DNA of 64,000 nucleotides. Origin: Candidatus Methylomirabilis sp. (GTDB lineage Bacteria; Methylomirabilota; Methylomirabilia; Methylomirabilales; Methylomirabilaceae). This document shows positions 26,001 to 33,545 of this stretch, piece after piece. Every line of letters begins with the position of its first letter. The first letter of the stretch is position 1. Below the pieces are notes generated by a model. The model was not told the DNA's origin. It saw only the letters and a program-made list of their open reading frames with translations, and ran no database searches. The DNA lies in contig NZ_JAQUOY010000003.1 of NCBI RefSeq assembly GCF_028716865.1, positions 1-64,000 of the forward strand, in the 5' to 3' direction. The position numbers and the translations under genes were made by a program.

Positions 26001-26422
26001 CGGCTTGCGCGCCAGACACAACGGCGCTGCCGCGTCAGAATAACCACCACGAACTGGTCCAGACAGGCGTCGAGCTGATCGTGAAAGAGGAAAAGTCCGT
26101 CGGCGGCCAGTTGGGCCGGCCGTCGGGCGCGCGCTTCCGCACGTACGATCGGCTCAAGCATTACGCCGAGCAGGTCAAGGGCACGCTGTTTGAGTCGCAG
26201 GAACTCCATAAGGCCATCGATGACATCTACCGCTACCCCCTGCGTCAATCCGCCGTGGATACACTCAACCGCCAACTGCGCAGCGGCATTTCCGATGAAG
26301 CCCTCGCCCAATTGGTCATCGCCTTGCGCGACGAAGGACGCCTGTGCCAGATTCACGAGGAAGAGCAGGCGCAGGATCCGCGCATCATCTGTTCGATGGG
26401 TCTGACGGTTCCCCCAAACTGA
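23048..26422 (+). CDS. PLD-nuclease / SNF2-type helicase fusion
   Basis: A 1124-residue two-part protein. Residues 1-220 form a phospholipase-D-like domain with HAK (139-141) and GSSNLTFAGL (159-168), the HxK...N pattern of PLD-type nucleases; the Asp of a full HKD motif is not seen. From about 250 there is an SF2/SNF2 motor: Walker A DVVGLGKT (280-287), motif II DESH (352-355), motif III LLSATPYN, and motif VI VQRAGRVDRIGQ. Such fusions act as translocases or nucleases in restriction-like defence. A methyltransferase gene starts 9 nt after the stop, so the pair should form one restriction-modification-like unit. Start fits a leaderless mRNA. Confidence 0.88.
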   Translation: MPRIFDNIEQSLLPALQQTIEVADRADFCVGYFNLRGWKQLDSYIEQWSGGEGHCCRLLVGMHRPPQDTLREAMSIVKRDGAIDNQTALRLKKTLAQEFREQLALGIPTNEDEAGLRRLAAQIKAKKVVVKLFLKHPLHAKLYLLFRPDPINPTVGYLGSSNLTFAGLSQQGELNVDVLDHDACNKLAAWFEDRWNDHWCLDISDELARIIEESWARETPIPPYQIYVKMAYHLSQEARAGLSEFRIPRDFGQKLFEFQTAAVKIAAHHLNKRGGVLIGDVVGLGKTLMATALARIFEDDQYLETLIICPKNLVPMWEDYRAQYRLRAKVLSISRATRELPHLRRYRLLLIDESHNLRNREGKRYRAIQEYIQENESKCILLSATPYNKTYLDLSSQLRLFVQEDKDLGIRPERKLREVGETEFIRKHQCPVRSLAAFEKSEHADDWRELMRLYMVRRTRSFIQDNYAHTDPANGRKYLTFEDGSRSYFPKRLPKTVTFRIDETNLADQYARLYADNVVEAINALNLPRYGLGNYVSASPHRPPTQAEAKLLQDLSRAGKRLMGFCRTNLFKRLESSGQAFLQSIERHILRNFVYLHAIETGQPVPIGTQDSEMLDTRFSDEDSEGGLFDDDENGEGLLSPEAASLRTEAGFKSRAKEIYAEYAAQYRRRFKWLSPGLFVKTLENDLRGDAEALLKLLQACGEWNAGKDAKLDALLTLLTRKHPNEKVIVFTQFADTVRYLAGQLEARGIAKLSGVTGDSPDPTALAWCFSPDSNNKLTHIKPGEELRILVATDVLSEGQNLQDCAVVVNYDLPWAIIRLVQRAGRVDRIGQKAENILCYSFLPADGVERIIRLRARVRRRLRENAEVVGTDEAFFEDDRNDQTVLDLYNEKSGILDGDAETEVDLASYAYQIWKNAVTADSSLQKIIPELPPVVYSTRAHQPNETQPEGVLVYLRTAEGNDALAWIDKQGGGVTESQFAILQAAACAPDTTALPRQNNHHELVQTGVELIVKEEKSVGGQLGRPSGARFRTYDRLKHYAEQVKGTLFESQELHKAIDDIYRYPLRQSAVDTLNRQLRSGISDEALAQLVIALRDEGRLCQIHEEEQAQDPRIICSMGLTVPPN

Positions 26423-26431
26423 GCGCTGAGC

Positions 26432-29400
26432 ATGCCGCTCGACGTCACGCGTACTCGCCAGTATCTGAGCCGCTTCGATTTCAAGACGCTGTTCCTCGAA
26501 GAGTTGGGCTGGGACTCGCACACCGCCTCGGTTGATGCGGTCAGTGACGGCCAGACCTTTGCGCTGACCGCCATCGCTCAGAAGCGCGGCATGGTGGCCT
26601 TCATCTGCTCACCGAACGGGCCGTCCGGCATCCCCGAATATCCCACGCGGCGCAAGATCGAACGGCAGGTCGCAAAATCCGTCCAGGAACATCTCATCAT
26701 CTACACCGACCCTGCTCAGACCACGCAAATCTGGCAGTGGGTCAAACGCGAGGTCGGCAAGCCGACCGCCTGCCGGGAGCATACCTACCACCGCGCGCAG
26801 CCAGGCGATGCGCTCATTCAGAAGCTGCAAGTGATCGCGTTCAGCCTGGACGAAGAGGAGCGTCTGAGTCTGGTGGACGTCACCAGCCGGACGCGAACCG
26901 CGTTCGATGTCGAGCGCGTCACTAAACGCTTCTATGACGTCTTCCAGAAAGAGCACGCGGCCTTCCTGAAGTTCCTGAAGGGCATTCCCGACGAGGAACT
27001 CCAACGCTGGTACGTCTCCGTCATGCTCAACCGCTTGATGTTCGTCTACTTCATCCAGAAGAAGCACTTCCTGGATGGCAATCCGGACTATCTGCGTAGC
27101 AAGCTGGCGGAAAGCCTGGCACGGGGGAAAGACCGCTTTTATCGGGAGTTCTTGTGCCCGCTCTTCTTCGAGGGCTTCGCGAAGAAAGACTCTGAACGAT
27201 CGACAGCGACGAACCGGCTCCTAGGCAAGGTGCCGTACCTCAACGGCGGCCTGTTCCTGCGCCACCAGATCGAGGAGCAGCACGGCAAGGACATCCAGAT
27301 CGCCGATGCCGCCTTCGAGAAATTGTTCAGCTTCTTCGAGCAATACCACTGGCACCTGGACGAACGGCCTCTTCGTCGGGACGACGAAATCAATCCCGAT
27401 GTGCTGGGCTACATCTTTGAGAAGTACATCAACCAGAAGCAGATGGGTGCGTACTACACGAAGGAGGACATCACCGGCTACATCAGCCAGAACACCGTCG
27501 TCCCGTTTCTGTTCGATACCGCCAGACAGAAGTGCAAGATCGCCTTCGAAGGAGAGTCGTCCATCTGGCGGCTGTTGCAGGCTGATCCCGATCGCTACTT
27601 CTATGGGGCGGTGAAAAAGGGTGCCGAGTTACCATTACCTCCGGACATCGCGGCGGGGTTGAGCGATGTATTAAAGCGCACCGGGTGGAACAGGCCCGCG
27701 TCTGCCGGTTACGCCCTGCCCACGGAAATCTGGCGTGAGGTTGTGGCAAGGCGCACGCGGTACGAGGACGTCAAGGGCAAACTGGCCAACGGGGAGATCC
27801 GCGACATCAACGACCTCATCACCTACAACCTGGACATCCGACAGTTTGCGCAGGACGTGATCGAAAACTGTGAAGGCCCGGAACTACTCAGGGCCTTCTA
27901 TCACGCGATCGAGAAGGTCACGGTGCTGGATCCCACCTGCGGGTCAGGGGCCTTCCTCTTTGCGGCGCTCAATATCCTCGAACCCCTCTATGAGGCATGC
28001 TTGGATCGGATGGAGGTCTTTTTGGATGAATTGGAGCGATCCGGCGTGAAGCACCGGCCCGAGAAGTTCAGCGACTTCCGCAAACTCCTCGATCGCGTCG
28101 CGTCTCACCCGAACCCCCGCTACTTCATCCTGAAGTCCATCATTGTCAACAATCTCTATGGTGTGGACATCATGGAAGAGGCGGTGGAGATCTGCAAGCT
28201 CCGCCTGTTCCTCAAGCTCGTTGCGCAGATCGAGCGGGTCGAGCACATCGAGCCGCTGCCCGACATCGACTTCAACATCCGTGCAGGCAACACGCTCGTG
28301 GGCTACGCCAATCTGGAAGAGATCAAGAAGTCCATGGAGGGGGATTGGGTCAAGCTGCAGTCGTTGCCGGCCATTGAAGAGAACGCCGAGATCGCCGATC
28401 GGGCCTTCCAGCAGTTTCACGAGATGCAGACCGAACACGGTATGGAGGCCAAAGACTTCGCCGACGCCAAGTTGGAACTCTGGAGACGGCTGAAGGTGCT
28501 GGAGGATGAACTCAACCGCTACCTTGCCCAGGAATACGGCGTCCCTCCTCCCTCGGAGGGAGAGGGTCGGGGTGAGGGGAAAAGGAAGTCCCCTGCATAC
28601 GAGAAGTGGCTTGCTTCTCATAAGCCGTTCCACTGGTTCATCGAGTTCTACCGAATCATGAAAAGCGGCGGATTCGACGTGGTCATCGGCAACCCGCCAT
28701 ATGTGGAGTACCGATTGGTTAAGGACATATACAAGTTATCATCGGATCAATATAAATCAGAAAACGCAGGTAACTTGTATGCGTTCTGTATGGAAAGATC
28801 ATGTGTATTACTTGGCAAAACCGGTTGGTTTGGGATGATTGTGCCCGCAGCCGTTCTTGGTCTGGATGAGACGCTCTGTCTTCGTGACGTGCTTCTTAGA
28901 AAGTTCCCTATGAATTTTTGCAGCACATACGCTATCAGGCCTTCTAAATTGTTCGACGGAGTTGACCAGAGACTCTGTATTTATCTCGGCATGGACGGAA
29001 AAGAATGTGCTCCTATCGTCTGGACAACCAAGTATCGTCATTGGAATTCAGAAGAACGCCCTGCGCTCTTTGCAAGGCTTGAATATGTAAGAACGCTCAC
29101 TCATCACCGACTCAAGAGGATACCGCAGGTAGGAAGTCATGAGGCGGTCAGCATATTGGCCAAGCTAGAAGCCAGGAGCGAAAAAGTTGTCCTGAGCTAT
29201 TATTCCAATGGTCCTTCTGGGTACGATATGCACTATCACCGTAGCCCCAGATACTGGATCAGGGCAATGGACTTTGAGCAGTATTTCAAGAGTCCGACTA
29301 GAACCCGTTCTATTCATCACTTCCGTGACCTGCATTTTAAGGATAAGCGCGAAGCAAGGGTTGTCGGTGCTGCCTTGAATAGCTCGCTGTTCTTCTACTG

Positions 29401-29725
29401 GTTTGTGTCGGTGGGCAACGGACGGAACATCACGGGCACTGATGTCGAGCAATTCCCATTGGGTAATTTGAGCGAGGACATCGTCAACGAACTTCCCAGG
29501 CTATTCGACAAGCTCATGAAGGACTATAAGGTGCATTCCTTCATCAGAGTACGGCAAGACTGTGAATTTCAGGAGTTTCGCCCAAGCATGTCCAAACCAA
29601 TCATCGATGAGATCGACCGCGCGCTGGCGAAGCACTACGGCTTCACGGATGAGGAGCTGGACTTCATCATCAACTACGACATCAAGTACCGCATGGGTGG
29701 GAGCGACAATGACGGTGATGAATGA
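26432..29725 (+). CDS. Eco57I-type adenine DNA methyltransferase (type IIG-like)
   Basis: A 1097-residue class-I SAM-dependent N6-adenine methyltransferase. An N-terminal domain (about 1-130, with a degenerate endonuclease-like look) and a helical linker precede motif I LDPTCGSGAFLF (499-510) and the catalytic NPPY (754-757). The target-recognition region follows to about residue 1040. The bases coding for about 765-1040 are visibly AT-richer than the flanks, as expected of swapped recognition domains. A mini-repeat encodes PPSEGEGRGEGK near 704-717. Its partner is the upstream helicase; the reverse transcriptase follows 25 nt later. Confidence 0.88.
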   Translation: MPLDVTRTRQYLSRFDFKTLFLEELGWDSHTASVDAVSDGQTFALTAIAQKRGMVAFICSPNGPSGIPEYPTRRKIERQVAKSVQEHLIIYTDPAQTTQIWQWVKREVGKPTACREHTYHRAQPGDALIQKLQVIAFSLDEEERLSLVDVTSRTRTAFDVERVTKRFYDVFQKEHAAFLKFLKGIPDEELQRWYVSVMLNRLMFVYFIQKKHFLDGNPDYLRSKLAESLARGKDRFYREFLCPLFFEGFAKKDSERSTATNRLLGKVPYLNGGLFLRHQIEEQHGKDIQIADAAFEKLFSFFEQYHWHLDERPLRRDDEINPDVLGYIFEKYINQKQMGAYYTKEDITGYISQNTVVPFLFDTARQKCKIAFEGESSIWRLLQADPDRYFYGAVKKGAELPLPPDIAAGLSDVLKRTGWNRPASAGYALPTEIWREVVARRTRYEDVKGKLANGEIRDINDLITYNLDIRQFAQDVIENCEGPELLRAFYHAIEKVTVLDPTCGSGAFLFAALNILEPLYEACLDRMEVFLDELERSGVKHRPEKFSDFRKLLDRVASHPNPRYFILKSIIVNNLYGVDIMEEAVEICKLRLFLKLVAQIERVEHIEPLPDIDFNIRAGNTLVGYANLEEIKKSMEGDWVKLQSLPAIEENAEIADRAFQQFHEMQTEHGMEAKDFADAKLELWRRLKVLEDELNRYLAQEYGVPPPSEGEGRGEGKRKSPAYEKWLASHKPFHWFIEFYRIMKSGGFDVVIGNPPYVEYRLVKDIYKLSSDQYKSENAGNLYAFCMERSCVLLGKTGWFGMIVPAAVLGLDETLCLRDVLLRKFPMNFCSTYAIRPSKLFDGVDQRLCIYLGMDGKECAPIVWTTKYRHWNSEERPALFARLEYVRTLTHHRLKRIPQVGSHEAVSILAKLEARSEKVVLSYYSNGPSGYDMHYHRSPRYWIRAMDFEQYFKSPTRTRSIHHFRDLHFKDKREARVVGAALNSSLFFYWFVSVGNGRNITGTDVEQFPLGNLSEDIVNELPRLFDKLMKDYKVHSFIRVRQDCEFQEFRPSMSKPIIDEIDRALAKHYGFTDEELDFIINYDIKYRMGGSDNDGDE
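28544..28583 (+). repeat. Palindromic mini-repeat inserted in frame in the methyltransferase
   Basis: CCTCCCTCGGAGGGAGAGGG followed by TCGGGGTGAGGGG. The first part is an inverted repeat (CCTCCCTC/GAGGGAGAGG-like). This string is familiar from many bacterial genomes as a dispersed repeat. Here it adds about 12 Gly/Glu/Arg/Ser codons between motif I and NPPY, without breaking the frame. Confidence 0.6.
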
Positions 29726-29750
29726 GTTCACAGACCCGGAATGATGACCT

Positions 29751-31802
29751 ATGCCCATGCTTGATGACCTACATGCGGACGACAACCTTCACCGCGCATG
29801 GGGTTGGCTTCGCCGCAATTCTGACGCCTCGTACAAGCACTACTTCCGCGACCTCTACGCAATCTACGCGATCGCGGATATCCGATTATTGAGGCGACTA
29901 CAGGACCGTCTGCGGCGCGGCATCTACGAGCCGACCCGGGCCTGTAAGCTTTTCTTCCCCAAGCCATCCGGTATCCTCCGTCCGTATTCGCTCCTGACCA
30001 TCGAAGACCAAATCGTCTATCAGGCGGCCATCAATCTCGTCGCTGAGCGGCTTTTCCAAAAGGTCAAGCACCGCTACAACAAGGAAGTGTTCGGCCACCT
30101 CTATGCTGGCAAGACGAGCTCGTGGTTCTATCGAAAATGGAGTGACGGCTACAAGGCGTTTAATGATGCTGCCCGGGTGGCCTTCGTCGACGGCTTTCGA
30201 TTCGCGGCCAGTTTCGACTTTACGGCTTGTTACGACAGCTTGGATCATGGCGTCCTGCGGCACATGCTTCACAAAATTGGCTGCGACAAGGACTTCGCCG
30301 AGGTGTTAACGAAATGGCTCAGCGTCTGGACCGCTACGGACCACGGGATCTACCATAATCACGGCATCCCGCAGGGACCGCTCAGCTCCGGATTGCTATC
30401 TGAGGTGGTTCTTCGCCACTTTGACGACCGCCGCAAGTTCGAGGGCAAGGTCCGCTACTTCCGCTACGTGGATGACATTCGCTTGTTCGCAAAGTCCGAG
30501 GGCGACCTCCGGCGGTTGCTGGTACGGCTAGATATCCTGAGCAAGGACATCGGGCTCTTTCCACAGTCCAACAAGATCAGCATTCACGAGGTCAAGGACA
30601 TTGAGGCCGAGGTCAAGTCCATCAGCAACCCGACGGAAAGCTCGATTCGCAGCAGAATCGTCAACCAGGATCGCCTGCGCAAGCGGCTAGTCAGCCTGAC
30701 GCCGCACTTTCGCGTGAAGGATTCGACTCGGTTCAAGTATCTGCTGGCTCATGCGCAGCCCAATGCGAAGCTCACCGCCCGTCTTTGGCGAATATTCGAG
30801 AATCAACCCGAGTTTTACGTGCAGTTCGCTCGCTATCTGGAGCGCTACCGCCGACTGCCACGCCGCACGGCTCAACGTCTCCTAAAGGAAATCGAACGGC
30901 AGGAGCTGTATCCGGCCATACGTGCCGCTCTGCTCGCTGCTGCCGATGGTCGCCTCGCGGACCAACATGCGCGATCCTTGGCAACACTTGTCAAAAGTAC
31001 AATTTGGAAGCCTAGAGACATGCCGGCTGATCTGTTCGCGGCTGCGGGACGGATGCTCCTCACCGGTGGGCGGCTGACGCTCGCCCAATTGCGGTACGCA
31101 TGCCAGCGAGAGAAACCTTGGTGGGGACGCGCGCAGATCGTGCTTGCTTTGAACCCGACGAATGTCACTCATGAGGCGCTGGCGGGAATTCTCAATGACG
31201 CCTTGCGTGACAAACATAGCGACGTGGCGCTCGCCGCGGCTTTTGGCGCAGCGATGAACGGCGTCGTCCTGAAGTCGCCCCGGAAAACGATCGAGCCAAC
31301 GGCAGCAGAGGTGCTGAAGGAACTGGGCGTAATTGCTCGTACGCCGCCGCCTCCGTGTGGAATCGATTCGAGCCTGCGGAGAATGCTCGGAACGGTTCCA
31401 GCCATCAAGTGGAAGACCGTCTTCGGCGGGAACTATCGACATGTGGAGAAGCATATCGTTCATGCGCGAGCACTCGCCGACACGAACGTCAGCGCGTGGG
31501 TGAACGCCATGGACGTATTCAACGACTGGTTGCTGGTCGCACTCTACGCGCACGACGGATCGCTCGGCAGCTATACGTCGGGACAAATCGGATCAATCTT
31601 ACATAGCAAACGACTGAAGAAAACGTACCCCGCGCTTCACGCGCTGGTTGTAGGTATACACAAAAAACGGCTGGAAAGTCTCTTATCGCACGCCAAGACC
31701 AAGAGCAGCGGCAGGCCCACAAGGCCCATCAAGTGGGGGTATCTCAAGACCGGGAAAGCGCTACTTCGAAAGGCTCTTGAGGAGCAGGCGAAAAAGTGGT
31801 GA
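29751..31802 (+). CDS. Reverse transcriptase of the unknown-group/Abi type with helical C-terminus
   Basis: A 683-residue RNA-directed DNA polymerase. Fingers: FPKPSGILRPYSLLTIEDQI (69-88). Palm: first catalytic Asp in ASFDFTACYDSLDH (153-166), GIPQGPLSSG (205-214), and the catalytic YVDD (239-242). There is no maturase X/HNH region or retron-style motif, and no msr/msd or intron ends are visible. From about 310 the chain is alpha-helical with HEAT-like repeats to about 540, then a separate end, the plan of AbiA/AbiK- and UG-class defence RTs. It lies 25 nt after the methyltransferase stop, suggesting a single transcript. I cannot place it in a numbered DRT class by eye. Confidence 0.85.
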   Translation: MPMLDDLHADDNLHRAWGWLRRNSDASYKHYFRDLYAIYAIADIRLLRRLQDRLRRGIYEPTRACKLFFPKPSGILRPYSLLTIEDQIVYQAAINLVAERLFQKVKHRYNKEVFGHLYAGKTSSWFYRKWSDGYKAFNDAARVAFVDGFRFAASFDFTACYDSLDHGVLRHMLHKIGCDKDFAEVLTKWLSVWTATDHGIYHNHGIPQGPLSSGLLSEVVLRHFDDRRKFEGKVRYFRYVDDIRLFAKSEGDLRRLLVRLDILSKDIGLFPQSNKISIHEVKDIEAEVKSISNPTESSIRSRIVNQDRLRKRLVSLTPHFRVKDSTRFKYLLAHAQPNAKLTARLWRIFENQPEFYVQFARYLERYRRLPRRTAQRLLKEIERQELYPAIRAALLAAADGRLADQHARSLATLVKSTIWKPRDMPADLFAAAGRMLLTGGRLTLAQLRYACQREKPWWGRAQIVLALNPTNVTHEALAGILNDALRDKHSDVALAAAFGAAMNGVVLKSPRKTIEPTAAEVLKELGVIARTPPPPCGIDSSLRRMLGTVPAIKWKTVFGGNYRHVEKHIVHARALADTNVSAWVNAMDVFNDWLLVALYAHDGSLGSYTSGQIGSILHSKRLKKTYPALHALVVGIHKKRLESLLSHAKTKSSGRPTRPIKWGYLKTGKALLRKALEEQAKKW

Positions 31803-31848
31803 CGACGGTCGGACCAGTAGGGGGCAAGCGGGGCAAGGGGGCTCAATG

Positions 31849-32005
31849 GGAATTGTATAAACCTCCCGCTGAAGGATGAATGTCCCCCATGTCTATACAA
31901 ATCCTGATGCCGTGCATGCTCGCAACTTGAAGAAGAATGGGGAGTTATGATTCATATAGATCGGAGTCAATCCGAATTGGTTACAGAATATGGTTATACA
32001 ATTCC
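31849..32005. repeat. Three copies of TATACAA[T/A]TCC upstream of higBA
   Basis: GGAATTGTATA (31849-31859, inverted), TATACAAATCC (31894-31904) and TATACAATTCC (31995-32005). The outer two extend to GGAATTGTATAAACC and GGTTATACAATTCC, near-perfect inverted repeats 157 bp end to end. They may be operator sites or the ends of a small insertion. No gene is seen between 31803 and 32080. Confidence 0.5.
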
Positions 32006-32028
32006 TGCATCATGGCTCCTATCATGGA

Positions 32029-32057
32029 GGTAAATTGTATTTACCCAATAGGTAAAT
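32029..32057 (+). promoter_or_regulatory. Three-half-site operator GGTAAAT before higBA
   Basis: GGTAAAT (32029-32035), ATTTACC (32039-32045) and GGTAAAT (32051-32057) are exact half-sites in alternating orientation, with 3- and 5-nt gaps. A TATATT -10 (32057-32062) with TTGTAT 16 nt upstream (32035-32040) overlaps the array, so binding would block transcription. The natural ligand is the XRE-domain antitoxin encoded by the second gene. Confidence 0.7.
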
Positions 32058-32080
32058 ATATTTATTGACATGGAAACAGA

Positions 32081-32416
32081 ATGGAGATAACCTTTAGCTC
32101 TAGGAAATTGCAAAAAGTCTGCAACTCAGAAAAAGAGATGCGGGCCAGGTTCGGTAAGCCATTGGCCGAAAGGCTCCAGCAGCGGTTGGCCGAACTCAAG
32201 GCAGCGGACACGCTTGAAGATATCCGGCGATTGCCCTCAGCTCGCTGCCACGAATTATCACAGAACCGAAAAGGGCAACTTGCTGTCGATGTGGTGCATC
32301 CCAAACGACTCATCTTCGAGCCGGACCACAATCCGGTGCCTCACAAAACGGATGGTGGTCTTGATTGGTCTCATGTCACGAAAATTCGAGTGATCGAAAT
32401 CATTGACTACCATTGA
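32081..32416 (+). CDS. higB: HigB/RelE-family toxin
   Basis: A 111-residue RelE-fold protein: EITFSSRKLQKVCNSEKEM at the start, LEDIRRLPSARCHELSQNRK in the middle and HVTKIRVIEIIDYH at the end, the usual HigB pattern of a ribosome-dependent mRNA endonuclease. It is slightly longer than typical RelE. It overlaps the antitoxin gene by 14 nt (toxin first, as in higBA). Transcription is expected to be repressed from the GGTAAAT operator. Confidence 0.82.
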   Translation: MEITFSSRKLQKVCNSEKEMRARFGKPLAERLQQRLAELKAADTLEDIRRLPSARCHELSQNRKGQLAVDVVHPKRLIFEPDHNPVPHKTDGGLDWSHVTKIRVIEIIDYH

Positions 32417-33515
32417 AGAACTCATGACCAGAAAATCTACAGCAAAACGATACGTTTTTGAGCCAGAGTACGCTGTACCTCCGGGCCGAACGTTACAGGA
32501 GACCATTGATGCTCTGGGGATGGGGCAACGGGATCTGGCCACACGGGCTGGACTCTCGGCCAAACATATCAATCAGATTATCCGAGGAGTCGCCACCATT
32601 TCTCATGAAACGGCGATTCGGCTGGAACAGGTTACCGGTGTGTCGGCGCGGATGTGGAACAACCTTGAGGTCAACTACCGAGAACAATTAGCCAAGTTGG
32701 AAGAAAAAAAGCGTCTTGAACATGACTTGGCTTGGTTAAAGAAGATTCCCACTGGCGAATTGATCAAGCGCGGGAAGATTGAAAAACAGACAGACCGGGT
32801 GCTTATGCTGAAAGCGGTATTAGGCTTTTTCGGGGTTGCCGATGTGGAGGCGTGGAACAAAATTTGGTTGAGCCCTACCGTTGCCTACCGCAAGTCGGCG
32901 GTATTTCAGGGAAAACCCGAGGCCATGGCAACATGGTTGCGATTAGGGGAACTGGCGGCAAGAGCGGTCCCGTGTGCCCCGTTCGACAAGTCAAGATTCC
33001 GCTCCGTTCTTCACGAGATACGAGCCATCACGCTAGAAAAACCGGAGGTTTCTGTACCCAAAATGAAGGGGCTCTGCGCAGACGCTGGAGTTGCCATGGT
33101 GTTGGTCCCGGAGATTAGGAACGCCCCCGTAAGCGGGGCGACACGATGGCTGACTCCAGAAAAGGCCATGCTCCAACTGAGCCTTCGTTATAAGACCAAT
33201 GACCAATTCTGGTTTACCTTCTTTCATGAGGCAGGGCACATACTGTGTGGTGGGAAAAAGGAGGTCTTCATTGACCTTAATCATGCGACAGGAAAAGGGG
33301 AAATGGAGGCCGATAGCTTTGCCGCGGATCATCTGATCCCACCTCGTAGTGCAAGCGAATTGAACGGGTTGAAGAGTACGTGGGCTATTGAAGCCTTCGC
33401 CGAGTCCATTGGTATTGCACCGGGCATCGTGGTAGGACGGCTCCAACATGAAGGGATGATTGGTCACGACCAGTTCAATGGGCTGAAGATGCGGTATCAG
33501 TGGGCGCAGCAATAG
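32403..33515 (+). CDS. HigA-type XRE antitoxin fused to an ImmA/IrrE peptidase domain
   Basis: A 370-residue protein. An XRE helix-turn-helix lies at about 32-85 (MGQRDLATRAGLSAKHINQI). The C-terminal half is an ImmA/IrrE-like metallopeptidase with the zinc motif HEAGH (275-279) and a downstream ADSFAADHLIP segment with the third ligand. Such two-domain antitoxins bind their operator and may be cleaved, or cleave a repressor, in response to DNA damage. An ATG at 32424 is an alternative start that would avoid most of the overlap with higB. Confidence 0.88.
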   Translation: MTTIEELMTRKSTAKRYVFEPEYAVPPGRTLQETIDALGMGQRDLATRAGLSAKHINQIIRGVATISHETAIRLEQVTGVSARMWNNLEVNYREQLAKLEEKKRLEHDLAWLKKIPTGELIKRGKIEKQTDRVLMLKAVLGFFGVADVEAWNKIWLSPTVAYRKSAVFQGKPEAMATWLRLGELAARAVPCAPFDKSRFRSVLHEIRAITLEKPEVSVPKMKGLCADAGVAMVLVPEIRNAPVSGATRWLTPEKAMLQLSLRYKTNDQFWFTFFHEAGHILCGGKKEVFIDLNHATGKGEMEADSFAADHLIPPRSASELNGLKSTWAIEAFAESIGIAPGIVVGRLQHEGMIGHDQFNGLKMRYQWAQQ

Positions 33516-33545
33516 TGTCTTAGTGGACAAGGCCACAGGGGGCTA

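Noticed and set aside
29751-31802. Retron or group II intron
   Set aside because: No msr/msd-like inverted repeats upstream of the RT, no maturase or HNH part, and no intron boundary structures were seen.
32065-32070. TTGACA before higB as a -35 box
   Set aside because: It is 11 nt from the start codon, so transcription would begin inside the gene; the TTGTAT/TATATT pair within the operator fits better.
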